From contig CBDDHT010000004.1 in NCBI GenBank assembly GCA_965228615.1, positions 62,001 through 126,000 of the forward strand: a DNA stretch of 64,000 nucleotides. The letters run 5' to 3'. The notes under the pieces are model-generated. The model was given only the letters and a program-made list of their open reading frames with translations. It searched no databases and was not told the origin of the DNA. The stretch comes from CBDDHT01 sp965228615 (GTDB taxonomy: Bacteria; Pseudomonadota; Alphaproteobacteria; Rhizobiales; Methyloligellaceae). Each line of letters starts with the position of its first letter. The stretch's first letter is position 1. Below are positions 35,669-44,161 of the stretch, in pieces. The translations under genes were made by a program, and so were the position numbers.

Positions 35669-36661
35669 CTATTTGATAATGCCGGCTTCCTTGTAGTATT
35701 TCGCCGCGCCGGGATGCAGCGGGCAGTTGCCGTTGAATCCGGGGTCAGCCGCGAGCTTGGCGTTGAAGTTGGTCAGGCCGGCGTGGATCTTCATAAGTTT
35801 CGCCTGGTTCTCCATCATGGTCTTGACGAAGGCATAGGCGACGGCATCCGGCACGCTTGCGGCAATCAGGATGTTGGACGACGCCTTGACGGTCGATACT
35901 GCTGCCGTCTGGCCTTTGAACGTGTTCGCAGGGACGGACGCCTTGATCCACCCATGTTTCGAGATCAGGCCTTCCGCGACCTTGTCGGACAGCGGCAGCA
36001 TGATCATGTCGTTGGTGGTCGTGAGCTGGGTTGCGACCGGATGACCCTTCGTCACCACATGCGCCCAGCCGTCGGCCTTCCCATCGGAGATGGCGCTACC
36101 GGTTGCTTTCCGCGACATGGCTTTTACGCTGCCGCCCTTTTTGGCGATGGCTTTCTTGCTGGAGCCCATGAGAGCCAGGACCTGACGTACGCCCGTCTCG
36201 CCAGTCCCGCCGACCTTGGTGGTCAGCAGCCGGAACTTGTTCTTGGCGGCGGTAATGTCGTCCCAGGAGGTCGCTCCTGATTTCCTGGTGACAAATGTGC
36301 CGAAGTAATAGATGTCGAGGCCGCCGATCAGCGAACGCACCTTATCCTGTTTTGCTTTGAACGCGCCCTTGCCACTGCAACCTTCGGCAGAGGACATCGG
36401 AAAGCTGATACCGAGTTCGGCTTCGCCGTTCTGGATGAGCTTGACGTTGCCGACGCCGCCGGCGATCGGCAGCACGTCGATTGAAGAGCCGGCGGGCAGG
36501 TTCGGTTTGACCATATCCGCAATACCGGCACCATAATTGTACCAGGCGGACCCCACACCAACCGTCGCGAATCTCAGCTTTACAGCATCGGCACTATGAG
36601 CGGGTATCGCTACCGCTCCAATTCCGGCTAAGGCAAGGGCAATGGCTTTGAGTTTAATCAT
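35669..36661 (-). CDS. TAXI-family TRAP substrate-binding protein
   Basis: 330 residues from ATG 36661 with AGGAG eight bases upstream; a GTG at 36670 is less likely. The signal peptide ends AIPAHSAD. The TAXI signature is FATVGVGSAWYNYGAGIAD, with TTKVGGTGETGVRQVL and DGWAHVV further on. It captures the substrate in the periplasm and delivers it to the fused permease that follows. TAXI proteins bind dicarboxylates, glutamate/glutamine or aromatic acids. A UbiD-type decarboxylase upstream favours an aromatic or unsaturated carboxylate. Confidence 0.9.
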   Translation of the reverse strand: MIKLKAIALALAGIGAVAIPAHSADAVKLRFATVGVGSAWYNYGAGIADMVKPNLPAGSSIDVLPIAGGVGNVKLIQNGEAELGISFPMSSAEGCSGKGAFKAKQDKVRSLIGGLDIYYFGTFVTRKSGATSWDDITAAKNKFRLLTTKVGGTGETGVRQVLALMGSSKKAIAKKGGSVKAMSRKATGSAISDGKADGWAHVVTKGHPVATQLTTTNDMIMLPLSDKVAEGLISKHGWIKASVPANTFKGQTAAVSTVKASSNILIAASVPDAVAYAFVKTMMENQAKLMKIHAGLTNFNAKLAADPGFNGNCPLHPGAAKYYKEAGIIK

Positions 36662-36724
36662 GGCATGCACTCCTTCACTGGCTTCGCTGGTTGATTGCTC
36701 ATCGTCGATTGGTGGTTCTCTTCG

Positions 36725-38122
36725 TCAAATCTCCATTCCTGCCGCGCGAAGAATGCCTTGCACGCGCGTTCGCTGTTCATCCGAAATCGTCAGCCGCTCG
36801 GCAAAGTCCTTGCCGGCAGGCCGTGTCGCATCGATGCCCATCTTGGTCACCGTAAACGTTTCCGGATCCGATGTCGGATCGAGGATCGCACCCTTGCAGC
36901 CCGGGATCGTGAAGATATCCTGACTCGGCCGCACGCGCGTGGCTATCGCCCACATGACATCGCTCATGTCGAAGATGTCGACATCCTCATCCACGACGAT
37001 CACATGCTTGGTATAGAATTCGGTGCCGAGAGCCGAAAGGATCGCTTGTTGCGGCTCGCCATCGGACTTCTTCTTCATTTTAACCACGGCCAGGAACGCG
37101 CCGCATGTCCGGTGTGGCACATGCACGGCCAGCACATTGGGAAGGTTGCGTCTGAGTGCGTTGAGTATCTCGCCTTCGCGTGTGATGCAGGAAATCAGAA
37201 TATGGTCCTGCGACATGCCGGAGACGATGGAGTGATACATCGCGTCCGCGCGCATACGGATCCGCTTCGCAACGAAAACATTCTGGGTTGAACGATAGGA
37301 AGCGTAGCCGGTGAACTCGCTGAAGGGGCCTTCAGGCTCCTGAACACCGGGCAGAATTTCGCCTTCGATGACGATCTCGGCGCCGGCCGGCACTTCGAGA
37401 TCGGCAATCCCGCATTTGGCGAGCCGATAGGGTTTGCCGAAAAGGCCACCGATAATCTCGAATTTCCGAATGTGTGGCGGATAGGCGTAGACCATCGACC
37501 CCATATAGTGGAGAGGGTGAATTCCCAAGGTCACTGCAGCGGGAAGGGCTTCGCCGCGCTCTTCCGCGCGGTGATGAAACTCCCACATCCGGCGGCGCGA
37601 ATGGAGCGAGACGCCAAGGCGGTTGCGGCCATTCAACATGAGCCGATGGAACCCGGTCGTGTCGACACCTGTTACCGGATCGCGGGCGGCAATCTGTCCC
37701 GCGGTAATATAGGGCGCCGCATCGACACTGAAGTGCAGCGGGATCGGCAGCGCATTCAGATCGACATCGTCGCCTTCAATAACGACTTCCTGCCAGGGCG
37801 CGGTCTCGACAAGTTCGCATGGGATATATGTCTGGCAGCGATCGCGGAAAGTCGTGGGCAGATCGGCCGGATCAACGTCGAGACAAGCGGCGAGCAGTTT
37901 CCGATTTCCGGCGATATTGGTGACCACGGGCATATCGTGCCCCTCGACATTCTCATAGATCACGATTGGGCTTTTGCCCATGCGCTCCAGTTCGAAAACG
38001 ATCGATGTTATGTCGAGATGCGTGCTGACGGGTTCGCGAATTCGAAGCACTTCGTCGGGGAACCGACTCTCTGCCATCTGCAGAAAGCCGCGAAGGCTTT
38101 GGGCTTCGTTGAAATCGGCCAT
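36725..38122 (-). CDS. UbiD-family prenyl-FMN-dependent decarboxylase
   Basis: 465 residues from ATG 38122 (MADFNEAQ); a frame extending to 38152 starts inside a palindrome and is less likely. UbiD-type signatures: YENVEGHDMPVVTNIAG, SVDAAPYITAGQ, RNRLGVSLHSRR, the catalytic acid region PEGPFSEFTGYAS, and KHVIVVDEDVDIFDM. The Arg-Glu-Glu triad region looks complete. The enzyme reversibly decarboxylates an aromatic or alpha,beta-unsaturated acid using prenylated FMN from UbiX. Because it starts an operon with TAXI-TRAP and an amidohydrolase, it is probably catabolic rather than the ubiquinone-pathway UbiD. It probably resembles vanillate, gallate or pyrrole-2-carboxylate decarboxylases, but the substrate is unknown. 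Confidence 0.88.
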   Translation of the reverse strand: MADFNEAQSLRGFLQMAESRFPDEVLRIREPVSTHLDITSIVFELERMGKSPIVIYENVEGHDMPVVTNIAGNRKLLAACLDVDPADLPTTFRDRCQTYIPCELVETAPWQEVVIEGDDVDLNALPIPLHFSVDAAPYITAGQIAARDPVTGVDTTGFHRLMLNGRNRLGVSLHSRRRMWEFHHRAEERGEALPAAVTLGIHPLHYMGSMVYAYPPHIRKFEIIGGLFGKPYRLAKCGIADLEVPAGAEIVIEGEILPGVQEPEGPFSEFTGYASYRSTQNVFVAKRIRMRADAMYHSIVSGMSQDHILISCITREGEILNALRRNLPNVLAVHVPHRTCGAFLAVVKMKKKSDGEPQQAILSALGTEFYTKHVIVVDEDVDIFDMSDVMWAIATRVRPSQDIFTIPGCKGAILDPTSDPETFTVTKMGIDATRPAGKDFAERLTISDEQRTRVQGILRAAGMEI

Positions 38123-38140
38123 GCAGGACGCGCCCCCAAC

Positions 38141-38160
38141 TTGTACCATCATTGGTACAA
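38141..38160. promoter_or_regulatory. Perfect palindrome, candidate operator of the ubiD-TRAP operon
   Basis: TTGTACCA-TCAT-TGGTACAA, an 8+4+8 inverted repeat lying 18 bases upstream of the chosen ubiD start. It resembles operators of GntR/FCD regulators (TTGTnnnACAA type). No regulator gene is adjacent, so the binder would be encoded elsewhere. Confidence 0.55.
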
Positions 38161-38720
38161 CAGTATGAGAGACGCATTGTTCGTGGTCAAACGTTTCGCG
38201 TATTTGCGGGCCTAACTGGTCTGGGAAATCGAGGTGGCCATGCCCTCGTACACTGCAGACAACGTGCTATTTGTAATACTCGAGCTATTGGGAAACAGCC
38301 TTTTGCAACCAATGCTGAGTCGGCGCAGTGTCATGCGCCGTGTCTTTTTACATATGAGTCTACAACCTCTGGTTGGTAAGTGTGGGAAAAATCACATTTT
38401 TTTTTGAGGTGGGATATCCCTCCAAATTGGAATAAGCGCGCTCAAGTCGTGGAGCGCTCAAGTAGAAAATTTTATAACTTGAAGCGCTGTGTGCGATAAA
38501 AACAATTTTGTTACAATGAGTTATGGCTTTTGGTCGATTGTGTCCGGACGAGTCTGCTTCTGCCGCTATCCCGGAATATGTGCTTCGGCGTGGGTCGAAT
38601 GTTGCCAGTAGCGCACACATGACGATCACGATCGCCGACCATCGATAGGAGATTGTTAAGCCTGTTGGCCAACTATCAGCAGATATCAAACGAAACAGGC
38701 ATGTTGCTGCGTCCTCCTCT
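38161..38720. other. AT-rich intergenic region
   Basis: 560 bases between the ubiD operon and the receiver gene. It contains a run of nine to ten T residues near 38396 and two copies of GCGCTCAAGT at about 38431 and 38453, but no convincing gene or hairpin terminator. Promoters for both flanking genes must lie here; none could be fixed. Confidence 0.4.
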
Positions 38721-39374
38721 ATGGCAAAAATACCGTTTGAAACGCTGAAATTTGTGATTGTCGAGGACAATGCCCATATGCGGCAGATCCTGCGAACAGT
38801 CCTGCGTGGATTCGGGTGTCGTGAGATTTATGAGACGGAAGACGGCGCCGCCGGTCTGGAGGCGGTTGAGTCATTTTCTCCCGACATCGTCATTACCGAT
38901 ATCCAGATGCCGATTTTCGACGGCATCGAGTTGACCCGCATGATCCGAAATCCGGAAGGGTGCAAACATGCCTATATTCCGATCATCATGCTGTCGGCCT
39001 ATTCGGAAAAGAAATATGTCATTGCGGCCCGGGATGCCGGCGCTACAGAGTTTCTCTGTAAACCCGTATCGGCGACGAGCCTCTACAAACGCATTCACAA
39101 CATCGTCGTGAATCCCCGACCTTTCATTCGCACAAAATCATATTTCGGACCCTGTCGGAGGCGCTCGGATGCGCCGGGCTATTCAGGGCCGGAGCGGCGC
39201 GTGACAGCAGCCAACGCTCATCATGTCGATCCCAATGCCGACATCTTGGAAGAAGAAGACACCAATCAGATCGATTTCGATGCGATCGACGCGGATACCA
39301 ATCAGATCGATTTCGACGCAATCGATGAAGATACCAATCAAGTCGATTTCGACGCCGTAGAGGTCGACGCCTGA
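38721..39374 (+). CDS. Response regulator with acidic 12-residue C-terminal repeats
   Basis: 217 residues. The receiver (about 10-130) keeps VEDNAHM, the phospho-aspartate of DIVITDIQMPIFDG, the threonine-equivalent serine in IIMLSAY, and the lysine in LCKPVS. After a basic linker (RTKSYFGPCRRRS, then PERRV) come three near-identical 12-residue units of the type DTNQIDFDAIDA, ending in EVDA. The tail is strongly acidic and probably flexible. Similar receiver proteins in alphaproteobacteria carry short tails; this repeat is not one I recognise. It could bind a basic partner. It is alone on its strand, facing the TPR-sulfotransferase. Confidence 0.85.
   Translation: MAKIPFETLKFVIVEDNAHMRQILRTVLRGFGCREIYETEDGAAGLEAVESFSPDIVITDIQMPIFDGIELTRMIRNPEGCKHAYIPIIMLSAYSEKKYVIAARDAGATEFLCKPVSATSLYKRIHNIVVNPRPFIRTKSYFGPCRRRSDAPGYSGPERRVTAANAHHVDPNADILEEEDTNQIDFDAIDADTNQIDFDAIDEDTNQVDFDAVEVDA
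39258..39365 (+). repeat. Three 36-bp in-frame tandem repeats
   Basis: Copies begin at 39258, 39294 and 39330. Each encodes a unit of the form D-T-N-Q-I/V-D-F-D-A-I/V-D/E-x. They differ mainly at wobble positions (GATACC/GACACC, GATTTCGAT/GATTTCGAC), so the protein repeat is selected rather than a fresh slippage product. Confidence 0.85.
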
Positions 39375-39383
39375 TCTTCGCGT

Positions 39384-40946
39384 TTAACTGGATCCTGCAC
39401 TCTCGATCAATTCACGATAGTGCAGGCCGCATCCACGATCATCGCCCAACTGCGGCAGGATCACGTCTTGCAACGGACGGTCCAGCAAGTCGCAAACCCG
39501 TGACAAAATTGCTTTTGGGTCGGCAATCATGTCTTCGTAGGTCACCAGCTGCGAGATGCCGGGCATCTTATCTGCCATGGCGTCCATCATCTCGTGACAC
39601 CAAGTGATGTAATCTCGGATGTCGTCCAGATCCGACGCATAAAAGTTCCCGCGTTTGTAGTTCCGCATAAAGATGCGCAGAGAGAGATCGTCGAGATCCC
39701 GCTTTACAAACACAAACCGCGTGTTCGGAATCTCAGCGGCAACCCGAAGGGCATCTTCGTTGCGCCCCGGCAGTGTATTCGTCAGGATCTTTGCACCCGC
39801 GGCCCGAATTTTCAGTTCTTCAAGATAATGCTGCCTGAACGCCGGTCCGAGTTGCGGCGGAAGTTCGCTCAATAGATGACGTGTTGGCAGATTGGCGCGT
39901 TGAAAAGCTGCGCGAACGGCGTTTTCGACAATCGGATTCTCATATCCTCGTTTGAGGCCATCAAGGCCCCCGACGAGACGTTCCAAACTTGTCTTGCCGG
40001 ACCGCGAGGGGCCGACGATAAAGAGCGAAATAGGCTGGCATGGATCGATATCTGTAGAAGACGCGCTGAGCCTTGGCGCGGCACGAACATGGGCTAGAAG
40101 TGGCGCGTGTCGCTGTTTGAGTTGCGCATAGGCTTTGCGGTTTTCGGCTGCCCCAAACCGACGCCCCTCATTGATCTGTAACCAGGCGCTCTCGTATGCG
40201 CCGGACTTGTCAAGTGCGGCCGCCCGCGTAAAGGCGAGTTGGGCACGGTCGGCATTCGACATGGACGGACCGATCTGGGCTTCCGCTTCGTCCAGGAGTG
40301 CAATGATGTCGATCGTGACCATTGACCGCGGGAGTTGGCTCAGCATGTAGAGAAATGAAAGCGACCGGGAGCCGGACTTGAGATGGCGCTCGAAGATTTC
40401 AGCCGCCGGAGCCAGTTCGCCGGTCTGGACGAGGTTCATCGCGAGGCCGATTTCGGCGACTGGATAACCCGGTTCGTTCGCAAGCGCGGACTTGAAGGCA
40501 TCAATCGCGCACTCATATTCCTTCTCTTCGCGATAGATCTCTCCGAGTGTCACCAGAACGCTCGCGTCGCCCGGTGAAAGACGCCGTGCCTGTTCCAACG
40601 ACCGGGCGGCCATCCGGCTCGCACCGAGTTGCAGATACACACCGCTCATTGCCGTAAGAATATTCGGCTCATCAGGAGCATGCATGGACGCGCGATGCAG
40701 GTAGCCGAGTGCTTTCTCATAATTGCCGCGATCGGCCTGAACCAGTCCCATGGTCTGCAGTGCCGCGACATAGTCCGGATATTGTTTGAGCAGTGCCAGG
40801 CAGATCGACTGTGCTTTCTCCAGTTTGCCCGCCAAGCGCAGCTTCTCAGCATCCTCAATACTCCGAAGTGCGGCCATCATTGGATTTTCCGGAGCATCCC
40901 GGCTGCTCTGCGCGCTCTTCGCCCTATGTCTGGTTCGGTGTCGCAT
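39384..40946 (-). CDS. TPR-domain sulfotransferase
   Basis: 520 residues from ATG 40946. The first half (about 30-290) holds TPR repeats (AGKLEKAQSICLALLKQYPDYV, GNYEKALGYLHRAS, YPVAEIGLAMNLVQTGEL). The second half is a sulfotransferase: the PAPS 5-phosphosulfate loop FIVGPSRSGKTSLERL, FVKRDLDDLSLRIF for the 3-phosphate contact, and YEDMIADPKAILSRVCDLL near the end. TPR-linked sulfotransferases of this type are common in alphaproteobacteria and their acceptors are unknown; a protein or glycan is possible. It has no signal peptide and is convergent with the receiver gene. Confidence 0.87.
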   Translation of the reverse strand: MRHRTRHRAKSAQSSRDAPENPMMAALRSIEDAEKLRLAGKLEKAQSICLALLKQYPDYVAALQTMGLVQADRGNYEKALGYLHRASMHAPDEPNILTAMSGVYLQLGASRMAARSLEQARRLSPGDASVLVTLGEIYREEKEYECAIDAFKSALANEPGYPVAEIGLAMNLVQTGELAPAAEIFERHLKSGSRSLSFLYMLSQLPRSMVTIDIIALLDEAEAQIGPSMSNADRAQLAFTRAAALDKSGAYESAWLQINEGRRFGAAENRKAYAQLKQRHAPLLAHVRAAPRLSASSTDIDPCQPISLFIVGPSRSGKTSLERLVGGLDGLKRGYENPIVENAVRAAFQRANLPTRHLLSELPPQLGPAFRQHYLEELKIRAAGAKILTNTLPGRNEDALRVAAEIPNTRFVFVKRDLDDLSLRIFMRNYKRGNFYASDLDDIRDYITWCHEMMDAMADKMPGISQLVTYEDMIADPKAILSRVCDLLDRPLQDVILPQLGDDRGCGLHYRELIESAGSS

Positions 40947-41265
40947 ACTCAACTCAATAGATGTGTCTGAAATGGCGCCAACTCATTGAAATTGAGGGTG
41001 TTGTCTGAGCGGATGGTGATTGAAACGTCTCCGCTCAGACCAAACTGTGACCATTTGGCAACGCCGATTTCAAAACTTCTCCATGAAATCCTCTTAATCC
41101 TGGCAATTGCAGGCCGAATTGGCAAAGTACCATCTGGAGTTTTATTAACTGCCGGGTTCGAAGCGTTCTTACCGAAGTCTGCAGGTTTATATGAAGCTGA
41201 CCTGGAAGGCTCTCGGTGTTTTTGAACCTTCGCGCGGTGAGTGTGAGTTTGGAGTAGTGCGTATC
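40947..41265. other. Intergenic region without identified content
   Basis: About 320 bases between divergent genes. A frame running into the barrel gene from 41191 is open, but the start at 41266 has a better-placed GGAG. No terminator or RNA gene was seen. Confidence 0.35.
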
Positions 41266-42048
41266 ATGTTTGACCGTTGGAAGGACTCGTCGAGTCTGGC
41301 CACATTGCTATTGGCTTCAGGTTTGACCACAACAGCGATGGTTGTATCGGCGGATGCCGGCGGTTGGGAACCGTACAAACAACCCGTCGCATCTCATCAA
41401 TATGACTGGAACGGCCTCTATCTCGGCGCTCATATCGGCGGCGCTCAGGCGAACTTCGGAGGTATCTATCAGTCCACCGACAGTGCGGTTCTTCCCGATC
41501 AACTGGATCTGGCAAGCATCATGGCTGGCGGCCATATCGGACTCAATCTACATCGAGGCCGGATTGTCGTCGGCGTCGAAGCGGATGTTTCGGCCATGGA
41601 TCTCAATGATGTTGCGGGAGCAGCGACATCGAGTGAGGCGATCGGAGCGGAAATGAACCTCCTCGGATCAGTCCGCGGCCGGCTCGGCATCACTGTTGGC
41701 GACGATCATCGCGGTCTTATTTATGCGACGGCCGGAGCAGCCTGGACCGATGCGGAAGCCACGGTCTTTGAAGATGGTGTGAAGTCGACCCAAGTCGTGA
41801 ACTTCGACTTCAGCGATGTCGGTGCTGTCTATGGCGGTGGTGTCGAGTTCGCAGTGAGCGAGCGCTTCCGCATACGCGGTGAAGGGCTTTACTATGACTT
41901 CGACGACCAGCAGACCATCGTCGATAATGAATCGAACCCGGGCGACAATATTGCGCTTGAGGATGTCTGGACCGTCAGGGTCGGTGGCAGTCTCTATCTC
42001 ACGCGGCCTGACAAGCCGGTATCTTATAAGCCAAAGGCTATGAAATAG
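41266..42048 (+). CDS. Outer-membrane beta-barrel protein, Omp25/RopB-like
   Basis: 260 residues from ATG 41266 with GGAG about eleven bases upstream. The signal peptide ends at VSADAGG. The mature sequence has eight alternating strands; typical pieces are DWNGLYLGAHIGGAQANFG, GRIVVGVEADVSAMDL, LGSVRGRLGITVG, LIYATAGAAWTDAEA and RFRIRGEGLYYDF. This is the OmpA-like transmembrane/Omp31-Omp25 family, small outer-membrane barrels of rhizobiales that stabilise the surface. The final residues (KPVSYKPKAMK) extend past the last strand. It ends just before a rho-independent terminator. Confidence 0.85.
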   Translation: MFDRWKDSSSLATLLLASGLTTTAMVVSADAGGWEPYKQPVASHQYDWNGLYLGAHIGGAQANFGGIYQSTDSAVLPDQLDLASIMAGGHIGLNLHRGRIVVGVEADVSAMDLNDVAGAATSSEAIGAEMNLLGSVRGRLGITVGDDHRGLIYATAGAAWTDAEATVFEDGVKSTQVVNFDFSDVGAVYGGGVEFAVSERFRIRGEGLYYDFDDQQTIVDNESNPGDNIALEDVWTVRVGGSLYLTRPDKPVSYKPKAMK

Positions 42049-42096
42049 GGCGTTTGGCCTGGTGCCAGTGACCTGGAGTCGCAACAAACGATATAC

Positions 42097-42132
42097 AAAA
42101 CAGGCTGCTCTGATTTTGGAGCGGCCTGTTTT
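42097..42132 (+). terminator. Rho-independent terminator after the barrel gene
   Basis: AAAACAGGCTGCTC pairs with GAGCGGCCTGTTTT with one mismatch, loop of about eight bases, tail within the arm. It ends the Omp25-like transcript. Confidence 0.75.
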
Positions 42133-42243
42133 CGTATGTAAGAAGAATCTTTGAATGTCGGTTCAGCATGACTGGCCAAAGTGTCGTGCGCTTGTGACGT
42201 TGTTGTGCTAGCGCGTCTATACGATTTGTAGGGAGCTGAACCG

Positions 42244-43590
42244 ATGCAAATTCGGACCCTAGTCGCGGTCGCCGCACTTGCTGCAACGTTCATGACTGTG
42301 CCCAGGTTGCAAGCAGCCGAGACAGGCAGTGTCATCTTCTTTCATCCTGATGGAGCGGGCCTCAATCATTGGGGTGCTGTTCGGTTCTTGAAAGTCGGTC
42401 CCGACGGTCGTCTCAATTGGGATAGGCTTGAAGGCATGGCCGTCTATACGGGTCATATGAAAGATGCGTTGACGTCAACATCTCATGGTGGCGCGACTGT
42501 TCATTCTTATGGTGTGAAAGTGCAGTCAGACAGTTACGGACGGGATGGCAACGATCAGATTATTGCCGCTTCCGGCGCCAAACTGAGCTTGATGCAGGAG
42601 GCGCAGGCGAACGGTCTTGCCATTGGGGTCATTCAAACCGGTCACATTGCGGAACCCGGGACAGGCGCTTTCCTGGCGTCTGTCGAGCAACGAAGTCAGC
42701 GATACGAAATCGCCAGACAGGTCATCGCATCGGGAGCCCAGGTCATCATGGCAGGGGGTGAAAAGTACCTTCGGCCTAAAGGGGTGGAGGGCCGTCATGG
42801 CACCGGCAAGCGCGCGGACGGCATCGATCTGATCGAACAAGCCAAGAGCAATGGATACATAATTGTCTATACGCGAGAAGAGCTGCTCGCACTCGATCTC
42901 GCCAAAACTCAGAAGCTGCTCGGCGTCTTTGCACACGACAACACCTATAATGATAAGCCGGAGCAGGTAAATCTGCGCGCGGGAAAGCCGCATTATGCCA
43001 AAGACGCCCCGACGATTGCCGAAATGGCGCAGGCCGCCCTGACAATCCTCTCGCGCTCCCCCACAGGTTTCTTTCTGGTGGCGGAAGAGGAGGGGACGGA
43101 CAACCTCGCCAACGCCAACAATGCATCGGGTACACTGGAGGCTCTCTCGAGGGCGGATGACGCGGTCGGCGTCTTCCAGGATTTCGTGACGGCAAATCCG
43201 AAGACGCTTTTGATCATGGCCGCTGACAGCGATGCGGGAGGTATGCAGGTTGTTTCACCCGGCAAGCGGCGCGGGGCCGGTGGCCGGACGTCGTTGCCAC
43301 GTGTCGGAGGCGCCATATTCAAAGCCGGCCAGGCAATGCCGCCGACGCTCTACAACGGAGCGCCGCTCGACGGTCGGTATGGAACCGTGTCGGAGCCGTT
43401 TCTTTCGGCGCCTGACAAGGCCGGTCGGCGATGGCCGTTTGGAATTGCCTGGTCATCGATTGTCGATGTATCGGGCGGCATTCTCGTGCGCGGTGCCGGC
43501 TTCAATGCGGATCGTATTCAAGGCACCATGGACAATACGGATGTCTACAAGCTGATGTATCTGACCCTGTTCGGCCGTCAGCTGGATTAA
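42244..43590 (+). CDS. Alkaline-phosphatase-superfamily enzyme with altered metal sites
   Basis: 448 residues; the signal peptide ends PRLQAAETG. Signatures align with PhoA: SVIFFHPDGAGLNHW, the nucleophile region LTSTSHGGATVHS, the metal block AEEEGTDNLANANN, and AADSDAGGM. The nucleophile serine seems retained, but the residue before it (Asp in E. coli) is Thr. By eye, His ligands that in E. coli PhoA lie in the DKQDHAAN and TADH segments are replaced by Asn and Ser. It therefore belongs to the superfamily but may have different metal content, or be a phosphodiesterase, or be inactive. It stands alone and is probably periplasmic. A GGGAG site precedes the ATG. Confidence 0.82.
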   Translation: MQIRTLVAVAALAATFMTVPRLQAAETGSVIFFHPDGAGLNHWGAVRFLKVGPDGRLNWDRLEGMAVYTGHMKDALTSTSHGGATVHSYGVKVQSDSYGRDGNDQIIAASGAKLSLMQEAQANGLAIGVIQTGHIAEPGTGAFLASVEQRSQRYEIARQVIASGAQVIMAGGEKYLRPKGVEGRHGTGKRADGIDLIEQAKSNGYIIVYTREELLALDLAKTQKLLGVFAHDNTYNDKPEQVNLRAGKPHYAKDAPTIAEMAQAALTILSRSPTGFFLVAEEEGTDNLANANNASGTLEALSRADDAVGVFQDFVTANPKTLLIMAADSDAGGMQVVSPGKRRGAGGRTSLPRVGGAIFKAGQAMPPTLYNGAPLDGRYGTVSEPFLSAPDKAGRRWPFGIAWSSIVDVSGGILVRGAGFNADRIQGTMDNTDVYKLMYLTLFGRQLD

Positions 43591-43696
43591 TTCTTATCGC
43601 CTCATAAGTGCCACACCGAAAATGAGGTCTCGGCCTCGCAATGCCTGTGTCGTACAACCATTTGCCTGAGAGCGGCGAACGGCGGAGACAGGCACG

Positions 43697-44101
43697 ATGC
43701 TGCAAAAAGCGCTATTGGCTGCTGCCGGTACACAGCGGTGGGCCTGGCGGATCGCTGGGGCGATTGCGCTTGTCCTCGGATTGATCGGCATTCCGTTGCC
43801 CTTGCTGCCAACGACCCCATTTTTGATTCTCTCGGCCTTTTGCTTCAGCCGGGGGTCCGAGCGGATGCACGATTGGCTTGTCAGTCATCCTCGTTTAGGT
43901 CCGCCGATACGCGAATGGCGCGATCACGGCGCAATCTCGCGGCGCGGCAAGCTGTTGTCGGGCATTGCAATGGTGGCAGCCTTCGGTATTGCCGCAGTCG
44001 CCGGAGCGCCCGCATGGGCCTTGGTTCTGCAAGTGATCACGCTTGGCTTCGTAGCGTTGTTCGTGTTCTCGCGGCCTGAGCCGCCGGGCGATGAAGTGTG
44101 A
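43697..44101 (+). CDS. YbaN/DUF454 small membrane protein
   Basis: 134 residues with three to four hydrophobic helices. The family signature is LGLIGIPLPLLPTTPFLILSAFCFSRGS, followed by LVSHPRLGPPIREWRDHGAISRRGK. This is the inner-membrane DUF454/YbaN family, of unknown function, that sometimes lies near heme or respiratory genes. The ATG at 43697 has GGAG nine bases upstream. It ends before an intergenic repeat element. Confidence 0.88.
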   Translation: MLQKALLAAAGTQRWAWRIAGAIALVLGLIGIPLPLLPTTPFLILSAFCFSRGSERMHDWLVSHPRLGPPIREWRDHGAISRRGKLLSGIAMVAAFGIAAVAGAPAWALVLQVITLGFVALFVFSRPEPPGDEV

Positions 44102-44161
44102 TTGGGGGGAGAGACCACCGTGTTTTGGTGGACTAGACCACGGGCATTGGTGATTGCAGTG

